From NCBI GenBank assembly GCA_910575625.1, contig CAJTFD010000004.1:124001-188000 (forward strand): DNA of 64,000 nucleotides, written 5' to 3'. Under the pieces are notes generated by a model. The model made no database searches. It saw only the letters and a program-made list of their open reading frames with translations, and had not been told where the DNA came from. This document shows positions 24,840-32,809 of this stretch, in pieces. The position numbers and the translations under genes were made by a program. This stretch comes from Clostridia bacterium (GTDB lineage: Bacteria > Bacillota > Clostridia > Lachnospirales > Lachnospiraceae). Within the stretch, counting starts at the first letter, position 1. The number at the start of each line of letters is the position of its first letter.

Positions 24840-25769
24840 ATGAGTTTATTACAACAGGCATTAGAAAGTGGTAAATTCGGTGTAACTGCCGAGATGGCGC
24901 CCCCGAAAGGCTGCGATTTTTCCAAACAGATGGAAGATGCTGAGTACTTAAAAGGCCTTGTTCATGGCGTAAACGTAACTGACATGCAGTCTGCTTGTAT
25001 CAAAGCTTCTTCTCTGGGTCTCTGCATCCGCTTAAAAGAAGCTGGCTTAGAGCCGATCCTGCAGATGACAGGCCGTGACAGAAGTAGGATCGCTATCATC
25101 GGTGAATTTTTGACTGCTGCAAACTTCGGCATCGACACAATGCTGGCTCTGACCGGTGACCACACCGTAGTTGGTGACTGTAAAGAATCCAAACCAGTAT
25201 TTGACCTTGACTCCTGTGGTATCTTGAGCATGCTCAGCGAGATGGAAGCAAGCGACAAAGACTGCGGCGGCAACGACTTAGAGAGCAAAGCTCCTGTATT
25301 CTACAAAGGTACATCCGTTACACCTGTATATGAGCCACAGATCTTGCAGATCAACAAACTGAAAAAGAAAGTGGAATGCGGTGCAAAATATGCACAGACA
25401 CAGGGCGTATTCACGATCGACGCACTGAAGAGATTCATGGATGCTGTAGATAAAGCAAACGTTGACGTACATATCATGGCTGGTATCATCCCGTTGAAGG
25501 CTGCTGGTATGGCTAAATACATGAACGCAGGCGTACCAGGTATCGACGTTCCGGAAGAAATGATCAAGAGACTTTCCGATGCGGCTGCAGAAGGAAAAGA
25601 AAAAGGCATCAAGGGCCTGCCAATGAAAGTGGGTATCGAGATGGCAGCTGAGCTTGTTCAGCAGATCAAAGAAGAGAAGATCTGTGACGGTGTTCATCTT
25701 ATGACCATCGGCGCAGAGAAGAATATTCCGACTATTCTGGAAAAAGCAGGCGTAAGCATTAAAGAATAA
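24840..25769 (+). CDS. metF: methylenetetrahydrofolate reductase
   Basis: 309 residues, TIM barrel flavoprotein. Features include FGVTAEMAPPKG at the first strand, GVNVTDMQSA, ILQMTGRDRSR and LALTGDHTVVGD. It makes methyl-THF, the last step before methyl transfer to the corrinoid protein. It starts on the base after the metV stop, with AAGGAGGG inside the end of metV, so both subunits are made together. Confidence 0.95.
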   Translation: MSLLQQALESGKFGVTAEMAPPKGCDFSKQMEDAEYLKGLVHGVNVTDMQSACIKASSLGLCIRLKEAGLEPILQMTGRDRSRIAIIGEFLTAANFGIDTMLALTGDHTVVGDCKESKPVFDLDSCGILSMLSEMEASDKDCGGNDLESKAPVFYKGTSVTPVYEPQILQINKLKKKVECGAKYAQTQGVFTIDALKRFMDAVDKANVDVHIMAGIIPLKAAGMAKYMNAGVPGIDVPEEMIKRLSDAAAEGKEKGIKGLPMKVGIEMAAELVQQIKEEKICDGVHLMTIGAEKNIPTILEKAGVSIKE

Positions 25770-25778
25770 GGTAAAAAT

Positions 25779-25881
25779 GGGCAAGGATGACGGCATTTGC
25801 CTCATAGCCAGGAGGATCATCGGACCGGCTGGTGTGCAGACACCATGTCCAGGCCGTAGATTTTCCTGGCTGCCCTTTTTT
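25779..25881 (+). terminator. elaborate terminator structure between metF and lpdA
   Basis: GGGCA (25779-25783) can pair with TGCCC (25871-25875) and AGCCAGGA (25806-25813) with TCCTGGCT (25864-25871). Inside are smaller stems CGG/CCG, CTGG/CCAG and GGTGT/ACACC. Six T's follow. An alternative pairing of GGGCAA with TTGCCT (25796-25802) would compete with the closing stem. This is larger than a plain terminator needs. Confidence 0.6.
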
Positions 25882-25910
25882 ATAGAATAGGATATGGAGG
25901 ATCAATAGTT

Positions 25911-27299
25911 ATGAAGATTACTGTAATCGGTGGAGGCCCCGGTGGATACGAGGCTGCCATCTACGCAGCCAAAAAGGGCGCAGAAGTAGTCCTGGTGGAA
26001 AAAGACAGTGTCGGCGGTACATGCTTAAACAGAGGTTGTATCCCCACAAAAGCATTTTTGGCTTCATATGACACATTAGAGACAGTTGAAAAAGCAGAGA
26101 GCTTTGGTATCAAAGTATCTGGCGAGGCAGAGGTAGATTATCCCGCGATCCTTGCTCGGAAGAATAAAGTCATGGGTTCCCTTGTAAAAGGTATCCAGTT
26201 CCTGTTAAAGAAAAACGGTGTGACTCTGATCGAAGGCTTCGGCAGCCTGGTTGACAAGAACACTGTAAAAGTTGCTAAATCTGACGGAACAGAAGAGACA
26301 TTCAGCACAGACTACGTGATCCTTGCAACAGGTTCCGTACCCATCGCACCGCCTGTATTCAAATACGACGGAAAACGCGTGATCACCAGCGATGAGATCC
26401 TTGATTTTGACCAGGCACCGAAGTCCCTGATCCTTGTGGGCGGCGGCGTTATCGGTTGTGAGATCGGACAGTTCCTGGCTGCTATGGGCACAGAAGTGAC
26501 TGTAGTGGAGGCGCTGCCAAGGCTTCTGGCTACTATGGACGAAGATGTGAGCAAACAGCTGCAGCGTCAGTTCAAGAAAGACAAGATCAAAGTAGTTTGC
26601 GGCGACGGTATTGCAGAAGTAAATCCTGCTGACGACCATGTAGACGTGACACTCTCAAGCGGCAAGAGCCTTTCCGCAGACTATGTACTGGTTGCGATCG
26701 GACGTGCACCGTTTACGAAGGGTGCGGGCCTTGAGAACGCAGGCGTAGAGATGGCAGAGCGCGGAAGAGTTGCTGTCAATGAATATCTGCAGACAAACGT
26801 AGAGAACATCTATGCGATCGGTGATATCATCAACACGCCATTCCTGGCACACGTAGCCAGCAAAGAGGGATGCATCGCTGTTGACAACATCATGGGCGCT
26901 AAGAAAGCTGCCACATACCATGCTGTACCTGGCTGTGTATTCACAAATCCAGAGATCGCTACAGTTGGTAAGATGGAATTCCAGCTCCAGAATGATGGAA
27001 AAGAAGCGGGCAAAGACTACAAGACCGGCACATTTGAATTCAAGGGCTTGGGTAAAGCACAGGCATCCGGCCATATCACTGGTTTTGTAAAAGTCATCGC
27101 TGACGCGGATGACACGCTGATCGGCGCTGAGATCGTAGGGGCAAGGGCTTCCGATATGCTCCAGATCCTGACGACAGCTATCCAGTTGAAATTGAAAGTG
27201 GAAGACGTTGCAGACAGTATCTTCCCGCATCCGACTATGTGTGAAGCGATCATGGAAGCGTTGCATGATGTTCACGGGATGAGCGTACACAAAGGCTAA
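25911..27299 (+). CDS. lpdA: dihydrolipoyl dehydrogenase
   Basis: 462 residues. FAD site GGGPGG (7-12), redox disulfide CLNRGC (Cys38, Cys43), NAD site LVGGGVIGCEIG, second FAD segment YAIGDI and the active-site HPTMCE (His440, Glu445) are all intact. It reoxidises the lipoyl arm of GcvH. Its place directly after metF, followed by gcvH, matches other acetogen loci where glycine cleavage parts sit in the Wood-Ljungdahl cluster. TATGGAGGATCAA gives a good ribosome site. Confidence 0.96.
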   Translation: MKITVIGGGPGGYEAAIYAAKKGAEVVLVEKDSVGGTCLNRGCIPTKAFLASYDTLETVEKAESFGIKVSGEAEVDYPAILARKNKVMGSLVKGIQFLLKKNGVTLIEGFGSLVDKNTVKVAKSDGTEETFSTDYVILATGSVPIAPPVFKYDGKRVITSDEILDFDQAPKSLILVGGGVIGCEIGQFLAAMGTEVTVVEALPRLLATMDEDVSKQLQRQFKKDKIKVVCGDGIAEVNPADDHVDVTLSSGKSLSADYVLVAIGRAPFTKGAGLENAGVEMAERGRVAVNEYLQTNVENIYAIGDIINTPFLAHVASKEGCIAVDNIMGAKKAATYHAVPGCVFTNPEIATVGKMEFQLQNDGKEAGKDYKTGTFEFKGLGKAQASGHITGFVKVIADADDTLIGAEIVGARASDMLQILTTAIQLKLKVEDVADSIFPHPTMCEAIMEALHDVHGMSVHKG

Positions 27300-27352
27300 G
27301 TCGGTAAAGTTTATCAATATATGAAAAAATCTTTGATATCAGAAAAATGGGA

Positions 27353-27381
27353 TTGCAAAAACTCCAAAAGTATGATATAAA
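27353..27381 (+). promoter_or_regulatory. gcvH: sigma-A promoter for gcvH
   Basis: TTGCAA and TATAAA are 17 bases apart, with TGA just before the -10. It lies 52 bases before gcvH, so gcvH can be made on its own. Confidence 0.7.
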
Positions 27382-27432
27382 GCATATAGGCGACGCGATT
27401 TAACATTCTATTTTATAAAGGAGACAAGTGCT

Positions 27433-27813
27433 ATGACATTTCCAGCAGATCTGAAATACACCAGCGAACACGTATGGGTAAAAGTTGAAGGCGACACTGC
27501 AAAATTAGGTATCACAGAATTTGCACAGGATCAGTTAGGTGACATCTTGTTTGTTGACCTTCCAGAAGTAGGCGCTACATTCTCAGCAGGCGATGTTTTC
27601 ACAGAGATTGAATCCTCTAAGACAGCTTCTGAAGTACCGATGCCAGTTGGCGGCGAGATTGTTGCAGTAAACGAAGAACTGGATGATTCACCGGAAAACA
27701 TCAACGAAGATGCGTATGCTGCATGGATCGTAGAAGTTAAGATGAGTGATGCATCTGAGTTGGACGCTCTGATCACAGCAGAAGCTTACGAAGGCGGATT
27801 AGAAGAAGCATAA
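27433..27813 (+). CDS. gcvH: glycine cleavage system H protein
   Basis: 126 residues. The lipoyl-carrying Lys63 sits in the conserved ESSKTASE turn, and the N-terminal KYTSEHVWVKVEGDTAKLGIT is typical. It is a real lipoyl carrier of normal length, not the short GcvH-L form. No glycine decarboxylase (gcvP) or gcvT is in the window, so its partners are elsewhere or it carries one-carbon units with LpdA. AAGGAGACAAG precedes the start. Confidence 0.94.
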   Translation: MTFPADLKYTSEHVWVKVEGDTAKLGITEFAQDQLGDILFVDLPEVGATFSAGDVFTEIESSKTASEVPMPVGGEIVAVNEELDDSPENINEDAYAAWIVEVKMSDASELDALITAEAYEGGLEEA

Positions 27814-27825
27814 GAATGACTATGG

Positions 27826-27873
27826 AAAAGCTGATACTTCACAGGGGTGGGCCTGTGTGGTATCGGCTTTTTT
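27826..27873 (+). terminator. strong terminator after gcvH
   Basis: AAAGCTGATAC pairs with GTATCGGCTTT (one G-T), with an inner CACAGG/CCTGTG stem, and a run of T's follows. Confidence 0.9.
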
Positions 27874-27892
27874 ATGCGTTTTTTCTTCATTG

Positions 27893-27972
27893 ATCCAAAC
27901 AGAAATCTTTTTTATCCATTCAGAAGGATGGGGGCCCATATCGTTGACTTTTCTTTTCGGGATATATATACT
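27893..27972 (+). promoter_or_regulatory. promoter with upstream operator-like block, copy A
   Basis: A 37-base block (27893-27929) lies 14 bases before TTGACT-17-TATACT (27944-27972). The block matches the one before moxR at 33 of 37 bases with the same spacing. It drives the broken lpdA copy. Confidence 0.75.
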
Positions 27973-28025
27973 GCAACTAATAGTTAAATAAATGTTTATA
28001 TATTCATGTGATAAAGGAGGACGAT

Positions 28026-28600
28026 ATGAAGATTACGATCATTGGCGGGGGACCTGGCGGATACGAGGCGGCTATCTACGCGGCGAAGAAAGGGGCAGAA
28101 GTAGTTCTGGTGGAAAAAGACCGCATCGGCGGTACTTGCCTAAACAGAGGCTGCATCCCCACAAAAGCATTTTTAGCTTCTTACGATACCTTGGAGACGG
28201 TGAAGAAAGCGGAGAGTTTTGGGATCAAGATCTTCGGTGCGGTGGAAGTGGACTATCCCGCGATCTTAGCACGGAAAAACAAAGTCATGGGTTCCCTGGT
28301 GCGGGGCATCGAGTTCCTGTTAAAGAAAACTTTGAATTTAAAGGGTTGGGAAAAGCACAGGCATTCGGTCACATTTCCGGCTTTGTAAAGGTGATCGTTG
28401 ACGGGGAGGATACGCTGATCGGGGCTGAGATCGTGGGGGCAAGGGCTTCCGATATGCTCCAGCTTCTGACGACAGCCATCCAGCTGCGGCTGAAAGCGGG
28501 AGAGGTCGCAGACAGCATCTTCCCCCATCCGACCATGTGTGAGGCCATTATGGAAGCGCTGCACGATATCCACGGGATGAGCGCGATGAAAGCTCCTTGA
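28026..28600 (+). pseudogene. second dihydrolipoyl dehydrogenase, internally deleted
   Basis: The first 101 codons (28026-28328) match the start of LpdA at 25911 almost residue for residue, including the FAD loop and the CLNRGC disulfide. The frame then shifts, and from 28331 the sequence matches LpdA residues 375 to the end (FEFKGLGKAQAFGH up to HPTMCEA). About 273 codons from the middle are missing, including the NAD-binding domain, so no working enzyme can be made. The promoter and the AAGGAGG site are still intact. The two ends are still well conserved, so the loss is fairly recent. Confidence 0.92.
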
Positions 28601-28605
28601 AATAT

Positions 28606-28656
28606 ATGTATGATAAAAAAGGCTGATGCTCAATATCAGCCTTTTTATCATACATA
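28606..28656. terminator. long bidirectional terminator
   Basis: GGCTGAT/ATCAGCC is extended on both sides by A-run/T-run and ATGATA/TATCAT pairing to about 22 base pairs. It separates the broken lpdA from the convergent lplA. Confidence 0.85.
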
Positions 28657-28675
28657 TCAAACATAAAGAACAGGG

Positions 28676-29668
28676 TCAGATCGCGCTGTACAATAGCTCT
28701 CCGATATCATTTGCCATGGCTTTATTTTCCTCGGTCTGGCAGCACTGAGAGATTAGGGCGGTCAGGGCCTCATAGGAAAAGGCCGTACCATCCAGGCCGT
28801 CCCGGATCTGGCGGATAAAGGTTTCGTCGTTTGCATCGGAGTAGAGGGCGGCTGTGGAGATCTTTCCCTGTTCCACATTTAACTGCAGGTCGAAATCTCC
28901 CCAGGCAAACCGGCGGTTGATGCGGTAGGTAAAGTCGATCCGCCTGCCGTAGAGCCACTGATCTGAGGCAAAGAAGTTTTCCGTTTCCGAGAGTGTATCT
29001 TGATCGATCCCGTCTATGTCATAGGCAACAGCGGAGAGGCCGTATACTTTTTCAAAAGCCTGGATCATCTTTTCTTTCATCATGTCGATGGTCAGTTCCG
29101 GGCAAAATTCCGTCAGGTTGGTGACGCGGGAGCGGACGGAGCTGACGCCTTTGGTGGCCAGTTTCTCTTTATCCACGTTCAGATAGGCGGACATGTTGGC
29201 GGTATCGACATTGATCAGCAGGGTGCCGTGGTGGTATTTACGGTCATCGGAGGCGTAGAAAGCGTTGCCGGAGAATTTACGGCCATCCGCGGTGATGTCG
29301 TTGCGGCCGGTCTTCTCTGTCTGGATGCCCAGGCTCTTGCAGGCTTCGATGATGACCTGTAACTGTCTGTCCACATCATAATTTTTCTTTTTGACTAAAA
29401 AGGTAAAGTTCAGATTGCCTTTATCATGAAAGACGGCCCCGCCGCCGGAAAGCCGGCGTACAGGGTGGCCGCCGTCCTCCAGCAGTTTTGTCACGCGGCA
29501 TTCTTTCCACAGGTTCTGGTTCCGGCCGCAGACCACGGTCCGTTCATTTTGCCATAGGTAAAGGATGATCTCGTCTTCTCCTACGTGGTCGAATAGATAT
29601 TTTTCCAACGCAAGATTGTGATAGGGGTTGAAAACAGTGCTGCATACTTGGCTGATCTTCTGGATCAT
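28676..29668 (-). CDS. lplA: lipoate--protein ligase
   Basis: 330 residues. Motifs: QNERTVVCGRNQN, the lipoate-binding RRLSGGGAVFHDKGNLNFTF, and GRNDITADGRKFSGNAF. The extra C-terminal domain marks the two-domain LplA type, which activates lipoate with ATP and transfers it to carrier proteins. The obvious client is GcvH, 1 kb away. The start has AAGGAG 5-6 bases upstream. Confidence 0.93.
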   Translation of the reverse strand: MIQKISQVCSTVFNPYHNLALEKYLFDHVGEDEIILYLWQNERTVVCGRNQNLWKECRVTKLLEDGGHPVRRLSGGGAVFHDKGNLNFTFLVKKKNYDVDRQLQVIIEACKSLGIQTEKTGRNDITADGRKFSGNAFYASDDRKYHHGTLLINVDTANMSAYLNVDKEKLATKGVSSVRSRVTNLTEFCPELTIDMMKEKMIQAFEKVYGLSAVAYDIDGIDQDTLSETENFFASDQWLYGRRIDFTYRINRRFAWGDFDLQLNVEQGKISTAALYSDANDETFIRQIRDGLDGTAFSYEALTALISQCCQTEENKAMANDIGELLYSAI

Positions 29669-29740
29669 AGACTTCTCCTTTGTGTTTGTTCAAATGTGTG
29701 TATAAGAGATATCATAGCAAAAAGCGGGGTAGAGAGCAGA

Positions 29741-30361
29741 TCAATCATCGATCCCAAAGAGGAGTTCCAATTGGTCCTCGCACCAACCCAGACGGTCTTC
29801 CAGGGCTTCTATCTCGACATCCAGATCCCGGTAAGTGCCCGCTTCCAGCGATCCGCTCTTATATTGGACTTCCAGATCATCTTCCGCATAGTCTAATTCT
29901 CGTTCGATGGAGTCGATCTCGGTCTTTAACAGACCAAACTGCTGTCCCTGTTCCTGAACGGAACCGGTGGGGGTGGTGTCCTTGATCTGCTGTTCCAGCT
30001 CGTCGATGCGTGTGGAAAAGCCGGACAGATCCGTTGTCCCCACGTCATACTGCGGTGTCTGGTCTTGTTCAGCGTTCTGGGTGTCTGCGGCCGGGGAGGT
30101 CTCCGTGGGGGCAGTCGTATCTGTGGCTGGGGAGGTCTCGGCGGGGGCAGATGTGACTGTGGCCGGATCTGCCTGGAGGGTATCATTTTGGGTGTCATCC
30201 GGGGTTTCGTTTTGGGAAGCAGCCTGCATCTCCTTGATCTGCTGTTCTAGTTGGGCGACCTGGTCTTCCAATTGGGCTGTCTTATCCTTTTTGGCACCGC
30301 ATGCGGTGAGGGTGCAGGTCACGGTGAGTGCGGCAATGGTCAGGATCATTTTTGTTTTCAT
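29741..30361 (-). CDS. small lipoprotein with coiled coil
   Basis: 206 residues. The signal peptide ends in TLTACG (lipobox). A coiled coil follows (AQLEDQVAQLEQQIKEM), then a Thr/Pro/Ala-rich linker and a second coiled coil (RIDELEQQI, later IDSIERELDYAEDDLE). No enzyme motif. It probably sits on the outer membrane face. Function unknown. Confidence 0.75.
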   Translation of the reverse strand: MKTKMILTIAALTVTCTLTACGAKKDKTAQLEDQVAQLEQQIKEMQAASQNETPDDTQNDTLQADPATVTSAPAETSPATDTTAPTETSPAADTQNAEQDQTPQYDVGTTDLSGFSTRIDELEQQIKDTTPTGSVQEQGQQFGLLKTEIDSIERELDYAEDDLEVQYKSGSLEAGTYRDLDVEIEALEDRLGWCEDQLELLFGIDD

Positions 30362-30389
30362 AGTCTGTCACGCTCCTTTTTATTTTCTG

Positions 30390-31301
30390 TCAGATTTTAT
30401 AGTGTCTGCGGTATTCAGTGGGCATCATCTGCGTGATGTCCTTAAATGCCTTCGTGAATTTCCCCTGATTTTCATAGCTTAGACTTTTGGCGATGGCGGC
30501 GACGCTCTCATCCGTGGTGCGCAGCAGTTCCATGGCGCGCCGGATACGGTATCCTTTCATATAGGCGGCGATGGGCTGTCCGTAGACGGCTTTGAAGATC
30601 TTTTTCAGGGAGGACGTGTTGATCAGGTATTGCTTGGACAGGGTTTCGATGGTAAAGCGTCTGTCCAGATTGTGGGTCAGCAGTTCGTGGATCTTCTTGA
30701 TCTGCTCGATCTGCGCGGAATAATACTGATCAAGCGCCTTTTCTTTTGCCGGATCTATGCGTTCCAGATAAAGGAAGAGCTCCTGTATCTTCAGTTTGCA
30801 GTATGGGAGGTACAGAGGCTTTGGAAGGCTGCAAAGTACGGAAAAAATATGTTCGATCTCCGGGTTTGCCGGGAGACAAAAAGGTTTTCCTTCCGGGCAG
30901 AGCCTGTGGATTGTTTTTGGGATCTGGATCTTGGCTTCCGCTAAGAGGGGCGGAGGCTCCTGGGCGGACCGCTGCATATCCACGGAGACGGTGATCCCTT
31001 TGAAATGGCCCAGGGGAAAAGACATGGAGGAGATGGCGCATTGGTCCATTGTGTGCAAGGACAGGTCTCCCGCGCCGAAATAGGCGGAAACACCGTGGCG
31101 CATATCCCATCCCACCCGTCCTTTCAGGCAGTAATTGATCTGGAGCATCCCCGGGAGGTCCTCGTGGCGGAAATCAGATCTTTCATTATGATATTCCAGG
31201 AAGAATAAATCAATACCAGGAAATATCTCTGCATGTCTGGCCCGGCCTTTTTTGGAGGCTGTGAGGGAATCGGCGAATGTGTGGATTGGATTTTCGGTCA
31301 T
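30390..31301 (-). CDS. AraC family transcriptional regulator
   Basis: 303 residues from ATG 31301. The C-terminal 100 residues hold two helix-turn-helix units (FTIETLSKQYLINTSSLKKIFKAVYG, then VAAIAKSLSYENQGKFTKAFK). The N-terminal 190 residues form a sensing domain without known ligand motif. The start overlaps the arsR stop (ATGA) and has AGAGAGG 8 bases upstream, so both regulators are made from one message. It may activate the promoters at 27944 or 31797. Confidence 0.88.
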   Translation of the reverse strand: MTENPIHTFADSLTASKKGRARHAEIFPGIDLFFLEYHNERSDFRHEDLPGMLQINYCLKGRVGWDMRHGVSAYFGAGDLSLHTMDQCAISSMSFPLGHFKGITVSVDMQRSAQEPPPLLAEAKIQIPKTIHRLCPEGKPFCLPANPEIEHIFSVLCSLPKPLYLPYCKLKIQELFLYLERIDPAKEKALDQYYSAQIEQIKKIHELLTHNLDRRFTIETLSKQYLINTSSLKKIFKAVYGQPIAAYMKGYRIRRAMELLRTTDESVAAIAKSLSYENQGKFTKAFKDITQMMPTEYRRHYKI

Positions 31302-31693
31302 ACAGGCGGCCTCTCTTTCGATGGAGCCTCTTTTTTCTGCGGACAGGAGATCTGGATCATCTCCTCGATCATCCGGTGCATCTGTCGGGCCTGTTGGGTG
31401 TCGGCGGCTCTGTAATACACTTCTTTTCCCTCTCGGCGGCAGCGGATCAGGCCGCTGGTGCGCAAGAGCTTCAGATGGTGGGCGACTGCGGGACTGCTCA
31501 TCTCCATCAATGAAGACAGATTGATGACGCACTCTTCACAGTGGCAGAGGATCCAGAAGATACGCACACGGCTGGGGTCGCTCAGCTGCTTGAACAGTGA
31601 AGAGATGGTCAGGAAGTCGTCTGCGGCCGGCATCTGTGTCAGCAGATTTTTTGCGGCGTGTCCGTGGTCGTGGGGCAGTGTGTCTGCTGTCAT
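31298..31693 (-). CDS. ArsR family metal-type repressor
   Basis: 131 residues from ATG 31693 (AAGGAGGG upstream). The winged helix is clear: LFKQLSDPSRVRIFWILC, then NLSSLMEMSSPAVAHHLKLLRTSGLIRCRREGKEVYY. Possible metal ligands are the N-terminal HDHGHA and the CHCEEC at the position of the ArsR/SmtB cysteine motif. It is divergent from moxR, and the 37-base operator-like block lies between them. It may sense nickel, zinc or another metal; this is an inference. Confidence 0.88.
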   Translation of the reverse strand: MTADTLPHDHGHAAKNLLTQMPAADDFLTISSLFKQLSDPSRVRIFWILCHCEECVINLSSLMEMSSPAVAHHLKLLRTSGLIRCRREGKEVYYRAADTQQARQMHRMIEEMIQISCPQKKEAPSKERPPV

Positions 31694-31745
31694 AAGATCC
31701 CTCCTTATCTTTCCATTCTTTTCATTAATAATATACCACAGATCG

Positions 31746-31825
31746 ATCCAAATAGAAATGTTTTTTATCCATTTGGAAGGATACACGCCGGATCCATTGA
31801 CTTATCTTGGAGGGATGCCCATACT
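31746..31825 (+). promoter_or_regulatory. promoter with upstream operator-like block, copy B
   Basis: The 37-base block at 31746-31782 contains the partial dyad ATCCAAAT/ATTTGGA. Fourteen bases later comes TTGACT-17-CATACT (31797-31825). Block, gap and promoter spacing are identical to copy A at 27893. A TAAAGGAGG site is also shared. Confidence 0.75.
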
Positions 31826-31880
31826 GTAAATATAACAATTAAACAAACATTTAAAACAAATCGTGATAAAGGAGGAGATG

Positions 31881-32804
31881 ATGAGCATGATCAAAGGATA
31901 TTTAGAACAACAAGAGATAGATCCCGGTCTGGTCGCCGATGTACAGACGTTTCGGGATACATATGAGGTGGATGCACAGGTGAGGGACCGGGTCCTGGTC
32001 CCGGATGTACTCTTTTATGGAAAGGATATCCTGGAGATGTCCATAGCGGTCCTATTGCAGGGGGATAATCTGCTGCTCTCCGGCGCGAAAGCCACGGGGA
32101 AGAACGTCCTGTGTGAGACGCTGGCCTGGATCTTCGGCCGTCCCTCTTATGACATTTCGTTTCATGTAAATACAGACAGCGCGTCCCTGATCGGAACGGA
32201 TACGTTCATAGCCAATGAAGTCCAGCTGCGGAAAGGGCCGGTGTACCAGTGTGCGGAATTTGGCGGGTTTGGGATCCTGGATGAGGTCAACATGGCGAAA
32301 AATGACGCGGTCGCTGTGCTGCACGCCGCACTGGATCACCGCAGGCGCATCGATGTGCCGGGGTATTCCAAGATCCATCTCCATCCGGCCACACGGTTCA
32401 TCGGAACGATGAATGATGGCTATGCGGGGACGAAAGAGTTAAACGAGGCACTGGTCTCCCGGTTTATGGTCATAGACATGCCGCCTCTGGATGAGGAGAC
32501 GGTCCGGTTCTTATTAAAGGAATATTTCAGGGATGCGAAAGATGCGGCCCTGGAGCAGTTTGCCGGCGTGTTCCTCGACCTGCAGACGAAAGCATACAAT
32601 GGGGAGATCTCCACAAAACCGCTGGATCTGCGCGGGCTGATCTCGGCGATCGCCGCCATGCGCAGCGGTCTCTCCCCAATCCATGCGATCCATATGGGGA
32701 TCGTCAATAAGAGCTTTGATGTTTTTGAGAAGGAGATCATCGGGGATGCAGTGGGGACCCGTGTGCCGTCCACATGGACGAGAGCAGATATTTTTGAGGG
32801 GTGA
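31881..32804 (+). CDS. MoxR-type AAA+ ATPase
   Basis: 307 residues. Walker A is GAKATGKN (68-75) with Asn in place of Ser/Thr, Walker B is GILDEVNM (Asp134-Glu135), and sensor 1 is FIGTMNDGY. It belongs to the MoxR/CbbQ/NorQ group, which work with a VWA partner to insert metals or remodel enzymes. ATG 31881 is 5 bases from GGAGG, the same spacing as at 28026; GTG 31863 and ATG 31878 are less likely. It leads a six-gene operon. Confidence 0.85.
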   Translation: MSMIKGYLEQQEIDPGLVADVQTFRDTYEVDAQVRDRVLVPDVLFYGKDILEMSIAVLLQGDNLLLSGAKATGKNVLCETLAWIFGRPSYDISFHVNTDSASLIGTDTFIANEVQLRKGPVYQCAEFGGFGILDEVNMAKNDAVAVLHAALDHRRRIDVPGYSKIHLHPATRFIGTMNDGYAGTKELNEALVSRFMVIDMPPLDEETVRFLLKEYFRDAKDAALEQFAGVFLDLQTKAYNGEISTKPLDLRGLISAIAAMRSGLSPIHAIHMGIVNKSFDVFEKEIIGDAVGTRVPSTWTRADIFEG

Positions 32805-32809
32805 TGGAA

